This document shows positions 1 through 5,473 of a DNA stretch of 7,571 nt, in pieces (positions within the stretch are counted from its first letter, which is position 1; each line of letters begins with the position of its first letter). This stretch comes from Hyphomonadaceae bacterium UBA2389 (GTDB taxonomy: Bacteria > Pseudomonadota > Alphaproteobacteria > Caulobacterales > Aquidulcibacteraceae): NCBI GenBank assembly GCA_002343395.1, contig DDSN01000108.1:15131-22701 (forward strand), read 5' to 3'. The notes beneath the pieces were generated by a model that made no database searches, was not told where the DNA came from, and saw nothing but the letters and a program-made list of their open reading frames with translations. Made by a program: the position numbers and the translations under genes.

Positions 1-24
1 CTCTACCAGCTGAGCTACACTCCT
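1..24 (-). tRNA. tRNA, 5' part only, probably tRNA-Trp
   Basis: Read on the minus strand, bases 24 to 1 give a 7-base acceptor arm (AGGAGTG), then TA, then the D-arm GCTC-AGCTGGTA-GAG, which is a standard tRNA 5' portion. The anticodon lies outside the window, so the identity is inferred. A tRNA starting with A and an AGG acceptor fits bacterial tRNA-Trp, which in many Proteobacteria lies just before secE-nusG and near the fusA/tuf region, and fusA is at the other end of this window. Other isoacceptors remain possible. I see no clear promoter in bases 25-159. Confidence 0.8.
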
Positions 25-74
25 AGGACCCGACCGCCGCTGCCCGTCCGGCGCTAGCTTGCGGGCGCAGGAGC

Positions 75-103
75 GGCGGCGACGCTGACTTCTTCGCGCC
101 GCC
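75..103. repeat. GC-rich inverted repeat between tRNA and secreted-protein gene
   Basis: GGCGGCG at 75-81 and CGCCGCC at 97-103 are perfect 7-base arms separated by 15 bases. This lies in the 135-base gap downstream of the gene ending at 160 and upstream of the tRNA. There is no T-run on the minus strand after it, so it is not a classic intrinsic terminator. It could be an RNA-stabilising or weak termination structure, or chance in GC-rich DNA. Confidence 0.3.
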
Positions 104-159
104 GACCGGTAAGGGCGCGCTTATGCCCCAAGGCGCGGGGGTGGGCAAGGCGTTCGCGC

Positions 160-1131
160 CTATTCTTGCGCGACGGCCTCAGCCATTCTTCGTGCGATCT
201 GGGACCTCTGCTGGCGCGAATTCGCCGCCTCGCGCGTCATGGCGTAGAGCCCCTCCAGATAGGCTTGGTCCCAGGCGCTCATCGCTAAAGGCGGCGCGAC
301 CCCTGAGGGACGCGGCGCGAAGAGATTCAAGATCGAAGGATAGGCGCTCATATCAGCCTCGGGATCCAGGTGGACCAGGGAGGCCATCGCCAAATAGTCA
401 GCCACCGCGCTCGTCGGCACACCCGCGATGCGACGCGTGTCAACAACCACCAAAACGAACCCCAGGTCTTGGCGTGTCGCGCGGCGCGCTCGCGTACCGT
501 TGGAGCGCACGGCTTCCATGCCGCCAAAGCCGTTTCCTGTGGTCGCCGCCTCTGCGCCCATCCCTTGAGAACCCCGAACGGCGTCCAGCGTGCCGCGTCC
601 TGTCCGGCTTCCGGAATTGCGCAATACGCGACCGTCCGCCGTGACGGTGTTGGCGACGTGCCACCAGCGCACCGCGCGCGGGGTGTTCGCGAACGCCTCC
701 AGCGCCTCTCTTCCCGCCGTAACCAGGTCGTCATCGCTGTAATAGCCGAGCAGGTCGCGCCGGCTATCGACAATCTGTCTCGTGATGGCATCGGAATCGG
801 GCGCAAACACCAGCACCAGATTCGGCTGACAGCCGCTGGGCTCCACAACCAACCCGACTGCATTCGCCCGCAATGCGATATGATCAATCAGCGTCTGCGC
901 GTCTTCTCCCGCGAGACCACTCACGCTTGGGCAAAGCCTGCTGTTCCACCGCGCGTACTGGTTTTCAGACACCGGCGCCACCGCAACCGTAGCCGCAAAC
1001 GTTTCAGCCATCTCGCGCACGCGCTGCGAGGTCACTACGATATCTTCAGAAGACGGCTCCTGTGCTTGGGCGGCAACCCCAAAACAGAGCACCATCAGGG
1101 CCGCCGCCAAAGCCTTCGTTGCACACGCCAT
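160..1131 (-). CDS. Secreted protein of unknown function, TonB-box-like N-terminus
   Basis: A 323-residue protein I do not recognise as a named family. The start at 1131 is chosen because GGGAGGA lies 8 to 9 bases upstream and a textbook signal peptide begins there: a short basic start, a hydrophobic core at residues 7-20, and probable cleavage after AQA at residue 23. A longer reading from 1206 would bury the signal peptide. Just after cleavage comes EDIVVTSQR (29-37), which resembles the TonB box of TonB-dependent receptors, but no plug or barrel follows. Two cysteines (67 and 101) could form a disulfide in the periplasm. Residues 172-215 are rich in Gly, Arg, Ser and Thr and look disordered, separating an N-terminal from a C-terminal region. 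The C-terminus (300-323) is a charged, probably helical segment. The gene lies 89 bases downstream of the VOC gene on the same strand and may be cotranscribed. It is likely exported; its function is unknown. Confidence 0.75.
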   Translation of the reverse strand: MACATKALAAALMVLCFGVAAQAQEPSSEDIVVTSQRVREMAETFAATVAVAPVSENQYARWNSRLCPSVSGLAGEDAQTLIDHIALRANAVGLVVEPSGCQPNLVLVFAPDSDAITRQIVDSRRDLLGYYSDDDLVTAGREALEAFANTPRAVRWWHVANTVTADGRVLRNSGSRTGRGTLDAVRGSQGMGAEAATTGNGFGGMEAVRSNGTRARRATRQDLGFVLVVVDTRRIAGVPTSAVADYLAMASLVHLDPEADMSAYPSILNLFAPRPSGVAPPLAMSAWDQAYLEGLYAMTREAANSRQQRSQIARRMAEAVAQE

Positions 1132-1220
1132 TGCCCGATCCTCCCTCTTGGGAATTGTGACCGGTTGCGTCTTTCCAGCAACTCTCAATTTGAGGCGCCG
1201 GTTCACATCGGTGTGAGCGC

Positions 1221-1610
1221 TCAGCCGCCGTCGAACAAGACTTCCCAGGCGTGCCCGTCAGGATCGGTGAAATAACCGCTGTACATGCCCTCGTCGTCCT
1301 CTGCCGCCGTCACGGATGCGCCCGCGGCTTTCGCCTTGGCGAGCATGGCGTCGACTTCACCGCGCGTTTCCGTGAAGTACGACAGCATGGCGGACACGCT
1401 GCCCTTGCCGGCGACGCTCTTGCCCACGCCGTCGGCATATTCGCCGAAATCACCGCGGTTCAGCACCACAAGATAGACCCCATCAAGGTCAAACGCGGCA
1501 TGGTCCTCGTCATGCTCTTCTGGCGCCAGGCCAAGACCATCGCGATAGAAAGTCAGTGACTTTTGAACATCGTCGACAGGCAGGGTGACGCATGAAATCG
1601 CTGCTGGCAT
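1221..1610 (-). CDS. VOC superfamily (glyoxalase/bleomycin-resistance-like) protein
   Basis: A 129-residue single-domain vicinal-oxygen-chelate protein, presumably cytoplasmic. It opens with a VTLPVDDVQKSLTFYRDGLG segment, the usual beta strand then helix of the family. A second beta-alpha-beta-beta-beta module ends in YFTDPDGHAWEVLFDGG, where the Glu of WEV is the usual metal ligand. The first-module position where many members have His or Gln is not an obvious metal ligand here (Val-Thr-Leu). Substrate and metal dependence therefore cannot be assigned; members include glyoxalases, dioxygenases, fosfomycin/bleomycin resistance proteins and many unknowns. Start choice: GGAGG (1617-1621) abuts an ATG at 1616 with zero spacing but is 6 bases from the ATG at 1610, so 1610 is preferred. 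The gene is divergent from the barrel gene at 1894 and upstream of the secreted unknown gene. Confidence 0.88.
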   Translation of the reverse strand: MPAAISCVTLPVDDVQKSLTFYRDGLGLAPEEHDEDHAAFDLDGVYLVVLNRGDFGEYADGVGKSVAGKGSVSAMLSYFTETRGEVDAMLAKAKAAGASVTAAEDDEGMYSGYFTDPDGHAWEVLFDGG

Positions 1611-1675
1611 GTGCATCCTCCGACGGCGCGCCGTTCGCGCCGGCTCTGAGGCAGAGGTGCAGAGATTCTAGGGCG

Positions 1676-1704
1676 CCGGAAAGCCGCGAAACGGGGCTTT
1701 CCCC
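1676..1704. repeat. Inverted repeat in divergent intergenic region
   Basis: GGAAAGCC (1678-1685) and GGCTTTCC (1695-1702) are perfect 8-base arms separated by 9 bases. CC and CCGG flanks allow a slightly longer, bulged stem. It lies between the divergent VOC and barrel genes (1611-1893), where promoters for both must lie. It could be an operator or a leader hairpin. It resembles the terminator stems at 3614 and 6239 in base content but has no T-run. Nothing resembling a good -35/-10 pair could be assigned in this region. Confidence 0.4.
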
Positions 1705-1873
1705 GGAAGCCGGCAATAAACAGAAACTCTCCCAGAAGGGGAATTTTCGGTGCGTTATCAACAACTCCGGTGTGACTTCTCGGCATCGGCTCCACCCAAA
1801 CCGTGAAAGGGGTGCCGCTGCACAATTGTCGGCGCCGGAACGATCCCCCATGTGAGCCGCCTCCCAGAATGGG

Positions 1874-1883
1874 TGGTTAACCA
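1874..1883. promoter_or_regulatory. 10-base palindrome next to the ribosome binding site
   Basis: TGGTTAACCA is a perfect 10-base palindrome whose last base is the first base of the Shine-Dalgarno sequence AGGGGA (1883-1888) of the barrel gene at 1894. A GGTTAAxCAG version recurs upstream of the third barrel gene, in the stretch starting near 5413. It could be a small operator or a leader element; chance cannot be excluded. Confidence 0.3.
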
Positions 1884-1893
1884 GGGGAATATG

Positions 1894-2619
1894 ATGCGCA
1901 ATCTACTTATCGCCGCGGTGCTTCTCGCCGCTGCGACGCCGGGCTTGGCCGCGGCGCAAACCGGCTATGCGGGCGTGACCTACAGCAACACCGAGATCGA
2001 CGGCTTCGACGACAGCGATTCCTGGGGCCTCGACGGCGCAGTCGCGTTCGCCGGCTCCGGATCGATCGTGTTTGAGGTCGACGCCGCGATTGCCGACAAC
2101 GATGACAGCGACACCGCCTATGGTCTGACCGGCCACGTCTATCACCGCAACGATAGCCACTTGTTCGGCGGCTTCGTCGGCGTCGGCGACTCCAGCGACA
2201 GCACAACCTGGACCGCTGGCCTCGAAGCCAGCAAATTCTTCACCAACTGGACCCTCGCGGGCGCTGCCTTCTACGCCAACAACGACGACGCTAATGTTGA
2301 CGGATATGGCGTCAGCACCGAGGCGCGCTTCTTCATCACCGACAACTTCCGCCTGCAAGGCGGCCTGGGTTGGGCCAATGTCGACAGCGATTTCGGCGAC
2401 GACAATGCGCTGCAATATGGCGTCGGCGGCGAGTACCAATTCGCGGCGCTGCCCGTGAGCGTTGCGGCGGGCTACACCCGTACCGAGCTTGATGAAGCCG
2501 ATTTCGAAGCCGACACGTTCTCTGTTGGCGCGCGCTACAACTGGGGCGGCACGCTTCGTGATCGCGATCGCAGCGGCGCCAGCCAAGCCAGCATCACCAG
2601 CGCCGGCTTCCTGTTCTAA
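1894..2619 (+). CDS. Outer-membrane beta-barrel protein, paralogue 1
   Basis: A 241-residue precursor. The start at 1894 is preferred over the ATG at 1891 because AGGGGA (1883-1888) is then 5 bases away and because the protein then begins M-basic like its paralogues. The signal peptide is residues 1-21 with cleavage at AAA|QTG. The mature part alternates polar and hydrophobic/aromatic residues, and I can lay out 12 candidate strands. They are joined by short turns (RNDSH, FTNWT, ITDNF) and by long Asp-rich loops such as DGFDDSDS and DSDFGDD. The last strand is FSVGARYNW, followed by a 24-residue tail, GGTLRDRDRSGA then a segment ending in FLF; the terminal Phe is typical of BAM substrates. 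It shares GH-aromatic, GGxVG, TDNF and the tail with the genes at 2837 and 5474. Role: an outer-membrane porin-like or structural barrel, substrate unknown. It has its own terminator at 2645. Confidence 0.88.
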   Translation: MRNLLIAAVLLAAATPGLAAAQTGYAGVTYSNTEIDGFDDSDSWGLDGAVAFAGSGSIVFEVDAAIADNDDSDTAYGLTGHVYHRNDSHLFGGFVGVGDSSDSTTWTAGLEASKFFTNWTLAGAAFYANNDDANVDGYGVSTEARFFITDNFRLQGGLGWANVDSDFGDDNALQYGVGGEYQFAALPVSVAAGYTRTELDEADFEADTFSVGARYNWGGTLRDRDRSGASQASITSAGFLF

Positions 2620-2644
2620 ACACTAGGAAATCTTCGCAGCCTTG

Positions 2645-2676
2645 AGCGCCTCGGTGTGAACCGGGGCGCTTTTTTT
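2645..2676 (+). terminator. Intrinsic terminator after barrel gene 1
   Basis: AGCGCC (2645-2650) pairs with GGCGCT (2665-2670), with inner CGG/CCG pairing, and is followed by an uninterrupted run of T to 2676. It starts 25 bases after the stop codon, so barrel genes 1 and 2 are probably separate transcription units. Confidence 0.9.
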
Positions 2677-2739
2677 GACCGAAAGGCCTGATTGGCGTCA
2701 CCGCCTTGTAGCATGGAAGACACGCCGAATCGTCGGCAG

Positions 2740-2760
2740 GGGGCCCCACCGCTTCGAAGC
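2740..2760. promoter_or_regulatory. Two adjacent palindromes upstream of barrel gene 2
   Basis: GGGGCCCC (2740-2747) and GCTTCGAAGC (2751-2760) are perfect palindromes of 8 and 10 bases, three bases apart, in the 160-base gap between the terminator and the next barrel gene. They lie about 77 bases before its start codon, a plausible operator or leader position. No clear -35/-10 boxes were found to anchor them. Confidence 0.3.
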
Positions 2761-2836
2761 CTTCCCACAAACGTCGGCACAGCGTACCTCGAGACGTGGG
2801 CCAAGCTTGAAACGTCGTTAGGGAAAGGATCCAAAT

Positions 2837-3592
2837 ATGAAGAAATTCCTCTTAGGCGCCGCAGCTTTGATGGCCATCGCGGCGCCGGGCGTCGCGGCCG
2901 CGCAATCGGGCCACGCCGGGCTTTCCTACACCACCAGTGACGACACAGACGTGGACTCCATCGCGCTGTCGGGCTCCGCTCTGCTTGGCGCGAACTTCCA
3001 ACTCGACGGCGGCTATGCGTCCTTGGACGGCGGCGGCAGCAGCAACGCCGACTTCTGGAACGTGGGCGGCCACTTCTTCGCGCGCAGCGACAGCTGGCTC
3101 TGGGGTGGATATGTTGGCTACGATAACATCGAAGCGGGCGGGACATCGCTCGACGAATGGATAATCGCCGGCGAAACGCAATTCTACGCCGATCGCACGA
3201 CGTTCAGCGGCACGCTCGCTTATGCGCAAGCCGATTATTTCGTTGATGTCGACCAGTGGTCGTTGGATGGCGAAGCACGCCATTTCATGACTGATAACTT
3301 CAGCATCCAAGGCAACCTCGGTTTCGCGACGGCGGATGGCAGCGGCAGCAGCCTCGACAGCACCAGCTACGGCATCGGCGCCGAGTGGCAAATGGATGGG
3401 GCGCCGCTCAGCATCTACGGCGGCTGGCAATCGGTTGACTTCGACGGCGGCGGCGACATTTCGTCGTTTGGCGTCGGCGCACGTTGGAACTGGGGGGGCG
3501 GCACTCTCATCGAACGCAATCGTTCCGGCGCCAGCCTTGGTCGCCCGCAAGGGTTCCTTGAGCGCTTTTATGGCGGCTTCACGCCTCACTAG
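2837..3592 (+). CDS. Outer-membrane beta-barrel protein, paralogue 2, with altered C-terminus
   Basis: A 251-residue precursor with AAGGA at 2825-2829, 7 bases before the ATG. The Sec signal peptide begins MKKFLLGAAALMA and is probably cleaved at AAA|QSG (22). The mature part again fits 12 strands. It is most like the gene at 5474: both have VGGHFF, WLxGGYVGYD, DEW, AGxxQxYAD, LxGEAxxF and AEWQ in the same order. Surface loops are rich in Asp, Gly and Ser. The last strand is FGVGARWNWGG, followed by GTLIERNRSGA. The tail then runs GFLERFYGGFTPH, so the protein ends in His rather than Phe and is about 7 residues longer after RSGA than its paralogues. Known biology: BAM substrates usually end in an aromatic residue, though here the true final strand may be the upstream one. 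Role: an outer-membrane barrel, substrate unknown. Its terminator is shared with the convergent sulfotransferase gene. Confidence 0.88.
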   Translation: MKKFLLGAAALMAIAAPGVAAAQSGHAGLSYTTSDDTDVDSIALSGSALLGANFQLDGGYASLDGGGSSNADFWNVGGHFFARSDSWLWGGYVGYDNIEAGGTSLDEWIIAGETQFYADRTTFSGTLAYAQADYFVDVDQWSLDGEARHFMTDNFSIQGNLGFATADGSGSSLDSTSYGIGAEWQMDGAPLSIYGGWQSVDFDGGGDISSFGVGARWNWGGGTLIERNRSGASLGRPQGFLERFYGGFTPH

Positions 3593-3613
3593 CAGCGGCA
3601 ACACCGAATAAGG

Positions 3614-3643
3614 AAAAGCCCCGGCGAAAGCCGGGGCTTTTTT
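3614..3643. terminator. Bidirectional intrinsic terminator
   Basis: AAAAGCCCCGGC, a GAAA tetraloop (3626-3629) and GCCGGGGCTTTT form a long perfect stem followed by T to 3643. A-runs on the left arm make it work on the minus strand too. It lies between the convergent barrel gene ending at 3592 and the sulfotransferase gene; the T-tract overlaps the sulfotransferase stop codon at 3642. Confidence 0.93.
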
Positions 3644-4982
3644 ATTCCAACTCGACACCCGCTTGTTCGAGCACACGACGCGCCGGGTCGAGCAGCGTGC
3701 CGTAGGAGCGTACGCGCGCCACCGCCCGGCTGTGCATGGCGGACCGCACCTGCAGCGCGCTTGGCGTCGCCACGCCCTTGTTGTTCTCATGGAACGACAG
3801 GCAGCGCTCATCCCAAGAGAGGTCGCAAAATTTCAACAGACCCCGCGTGCGCTCCTCCTGCTGAGACACAAGGTCTTCGTATTGCAGGACCATGAACCGA
3901 TCCGACGGCAATCTCTCGCGCCAAGCCGTTATGACGCGCTCAAACTGCACGACTTTGTGCGCGGCCGCTTCAAGCGCGTACACATAGTCAAAAAATCGAT
4001 CATCGATCGGAAATATCTGCTTGTAGTTGGAGAGCACGCTTTCCAGAGGTTTGCGGCGCATGCAGATCACGCGCGCATTCGGCAGCGCTGCGAGAATGCG
4101 TTCCGCGAGGAGATAGTTGCTGGGCGCCTTGTCAACGAAGCGCGGCGTATTCCCCGTGAGCGGGCGCGTGCTCTCTATGTAGCTGCGTCCGAGCTTGACC
4201 GAGTCAAATTCCCTGTTTCCTCCCAAGGCGTCAGCGCTGAGAGCCGTGGCGGCGCCAGTGATAAGCGTGTGAATCCACAAAAAGTTGCCAATTTCACCTG
4301 CGGACGTGACGTCAGGATGCGATGATAAGATGCGGTCGACCAGCGTCGTGCCCGATCGAGGCAGACCGGCGACGAAGATCGGTTCATGAGACGGATAGCC
4401 CGCTCGCGCCCCAAGCGCGGGGGCGCTCGTTATCGCGTCGGCCAGCGCCTGTTCGCGGGCCGGATCATAGGGGCGCAATCGGCGCCTGACCCCCTTGGCG
4501 CGGCCGAGCCATTGCATCGCGCGTTCGAGATCGCCGAAATCCTCGTAACTCTTAGCGAGCGCATGGCCGATATGAAGTGTGCGCCAACCGTCAATGTCGA
4601 TGCCGTCGAACCAGCGCTCCAAATCGGCGGCGATATTGTCGCCTTCTGTCTGTTTGCGAAGATGCACCAGGGCATATCGAGCTTTATAATTGAGAGGTTC
4701 CGCCACTAGCGCAGCCCGATAACTGACCTCCGCATCACTGGTCCGCCCCAGATATTCGGCGATCACGCCGCGTTCGAATTGGTAGTGCGTATTGGACGGC
4801 TCTAGCGCGCAACATTTGCTGGCTACGAAAAAGGCAGACGCATAGTCGCCGCTCATAAGGTACCCACGGCATGCGCCGAACAACGCTTGGGGATCGTTCG
4901 GGCTATCGCGTTCCGCTTGGGCTGCAAGCTCGCGCATGCGCGCGAAGCGGCCGACGAACCTTGATAAAACTTCTTCATTCAT
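3642..4982 (-). CDS. TPR-containing sulfotransferase family protein
   Basis: A 446-residue protein in two parts. Residues 1-165 are alpha-helical with TPR-like repeats (for example ALFGACRGYLMSGDYASAF and the pairs near 65-95 and 135-165), probably for protein binding. Residues 200-446 are a PAPS-dependent sulfotransferase domain. The 5'-phosphosulfate loop is PIFVAGLPRSGTTLVDRIL (201-219), followed by SSHPDVTSAGE. FVDKAPSNY is at 282-290. The 3'-phosphate-binding region is RRKPLESVLSNYKQIF (309-324), with Ser315 in the usual place. Near the C-terminus, QVRSAM then RVRSYGTLL (411-431) matches the family's closing motif. All key binding motifs look intact. No signal peptide or membrane segment is evident, so it is probably cytosolic. 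The acceptor (protein, glycan or lipid) cannot be told. The start at 4982 lacks a clear ribosome binding site but is 9 bases after the stop of the zinc-ribbon gene, suggesting translational coupling. Confidence 0.9.
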   Translation of the reverse strand: MNEEVLSRFVGRFARMRELAAQAERDSPNDPQALFGACRGYLMSGDYASAFFVASKCCALEPSNTHYQFERGVIAEYLGRTSDAEVSYRAALVAEPLNYKARYALVHLRKQTEGDNIAADLERWFDGIDIDGWRTLHIGHALAKSYEDFGDLERAMQWLGRAKGVRRRLRPYDPAREQALADAITSAPALGARAGYPSHEPIFVAGLPRSGTTLVDRILSSHPDVTSAGEIGNFLWIHTLITGAATALSADALGGNREFDSVKLGRSYIESTRPLTGNTPRFVDKAPSNYLLAERILAALPNARVICMRRKPLESVLSNYKQIFPIDDRFFDYVYALEAAAHKVVQFERVITAWRERLPSDRFMVLQYEDLVSQQEERTRGLLKFCDLSWDERCLSFHENNKGVATPSALQVRSAMHSRAVARVRSYGTLLDPARRVLEQAGVELE

Positions 4983-4991
4983 CGGGCGCAG

Positions 4992-5222
4992 CTATTGCAT
5001 CTTCTTGTGGCGACCCAAGCCTTCCTTCTGGTAGCGCGCCACTTTCATCTCCCGGGCCTCGTACACTGCCGTGTGACCGCATCCCGGGCATCGGTGGGTT
5101 TCCGCAGCCGAAGGCAGAGAGTCCTGTTCCTCGGCGATCGGCTTCTCGCGCACGCGGAAACCAGCGCCGCAGCCTTTGCAGAACACCACCAGATATTGTT
5201 TGCCGAGTTCCTTAGGGATCAT
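4992..5222 (-). CDS. Small zinc-ribbon protein
   Basis: A 76-residue protein with two CxxC knuckles, CKGC (15-18) and CPGC (45-48), 26 residues apart, which is a classic four-cysteine zinc ribbon. The C-terminus is basic and helical (AREMKVARYQKEGLGRHKK), which could bind nucleic acid or protein. There is no signal peptide. The start at 5222 has GGAG 6 bases upstream; an in-frame ATG at 5234 (AGGGG 10 bases upstream) and a GTG at 5243 would add 4 or 7 residues and cannot be excluded. It is the first gene of a probable two-gene operon with the sulfotransferase and is divergent from the third barrel gene. I do not know a specific function; a structural or regulatory role is possible. Confidence 0.75.
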   Translation of the reverse strand: MIPKELGKQYLVVFCKGCGAGFRVREKPIAEEQDSLPSAAETHRCPGCGHTAVYEAREMKVARYQKEGLGRHKKMQ

Positions 5223-5385
5223 GCTGCGCTCCATCGCACACACGCCCCTAGCACGCTTGCGCCGTTCCGCAACATCGGTCGCCCGTGGCGCGTCAGGCAG
5301 GACAAAAAAGCAATGCTAACCAACGACTAACGGCCCGGGCAGCGCCATCGTGACGGAAAGGACACAATCCACGGTTTTGAGACGA

Positions 5386-5405
5386 CCCTGCCTTGGACGG
5401 CAGGG
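5386..5405 (+). promoter_or_regulatory. Perfect stem-loop upstream of barrel gene 3
   Basis: CCCTGCC (5386-5392), loop TTGGAC, GGCAGGG (5399-5405): a perfect 7-base-pair stem with a 6-base loop, about 68 bases before the start codon. There is no T-run, so it is not a terminator. It may be a 5' leader hairpin or an operator. No strong -35/-10 pair was identified nearby, so whether it is transcribed is unknown. Confidence 0.4.
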
Positions 5406-5428
5406 CGTATTTGGTTAAGCAGCGACCG

Positions 5429-5469
5429 CCGGAATCTCTTCCGGGTAAGTTCAATGCTCAAGGGGTTCC
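5429..5469 (+). promoter_or_regulatory. Leader element able to sequester the Shine-Dalgarno of barrel gene 3
   Basis: Two mutually exclusive pairings are visible. Locally, CCGGAA (5429-5434) pairs with TTCCGG (5439-5444) around a TCTC loop. Alternatively GGAATCTCTT (5431-5440) pairs with AAGGGGTTCC (5460-5469) over 10 contiguous base pairs, including two G-U wobbles. That second helix covers the whole ribosome binding site AGGGG (5461-5465) just before the ATG at 5474. This is the architecture of a translational on/off leader. No ligand domain was recognised, and function is inference only. Confidence 0.4.
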
Positions 5470-5473
5470 TTTT

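Noticed and set aside
1140..1220. Possible promoter between the VOC and secreted-protein genes
   Set aside because: TTGCTG with ACAATT at 17-base spacing matches the -10 consensus too poorly to call.
370..1275. Plus-strand open frame of 301 codons across the secreted-protein gene
   Set aside because: Arg/His-rich composition typical of a shadow frame. The minus strand has a signal peptide and a good ribosome binding site.
1903..2586. Long open frame of 227 codons antisense to barrel gene 1
   Set aside because: It is a shadow of a GC-rich gene: Val/Ala/Gly-rich with no motif, while the plus strand encodes a signal peptide and barrel with paralogues.
2760..2828. CCTTCCC (2760-2766) complementary to GGGAAAGG at the ribosome binding site of barrel gene 2
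   Set aside because: It needs a bulged A and a loop of about 54 bases, so it is much weaker than the helix in barrel gene 3 and probably chance.
2852..3811. Open frame of 319 codons antisense to barrel gene 2
   Set aside because: It runs through a strong terminator and into the convergent sulfotransferase gene, with no recognisable domain.
3663..4325. Plus-strand open frame of 220 codons opposite the sulfotransferase
   Set aside because: The opposite strand carries all sulfotransferase motifs; this frame has none.
5373..5425. Possible sigma-70 promoter boxes (TTGGAC or TTGAGA with TAAGCA or TATTTG)
   Set aside because: Spacing or -10 match is poor in every combination tried.
5393..5473. 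N-terminal extension of barrel gene 3 from the ATG at 5393
   Set aside because: It would put 27 residues before a perfect signal peptide. It overlaps the leader hairpins and lacks a ribosome binding site.
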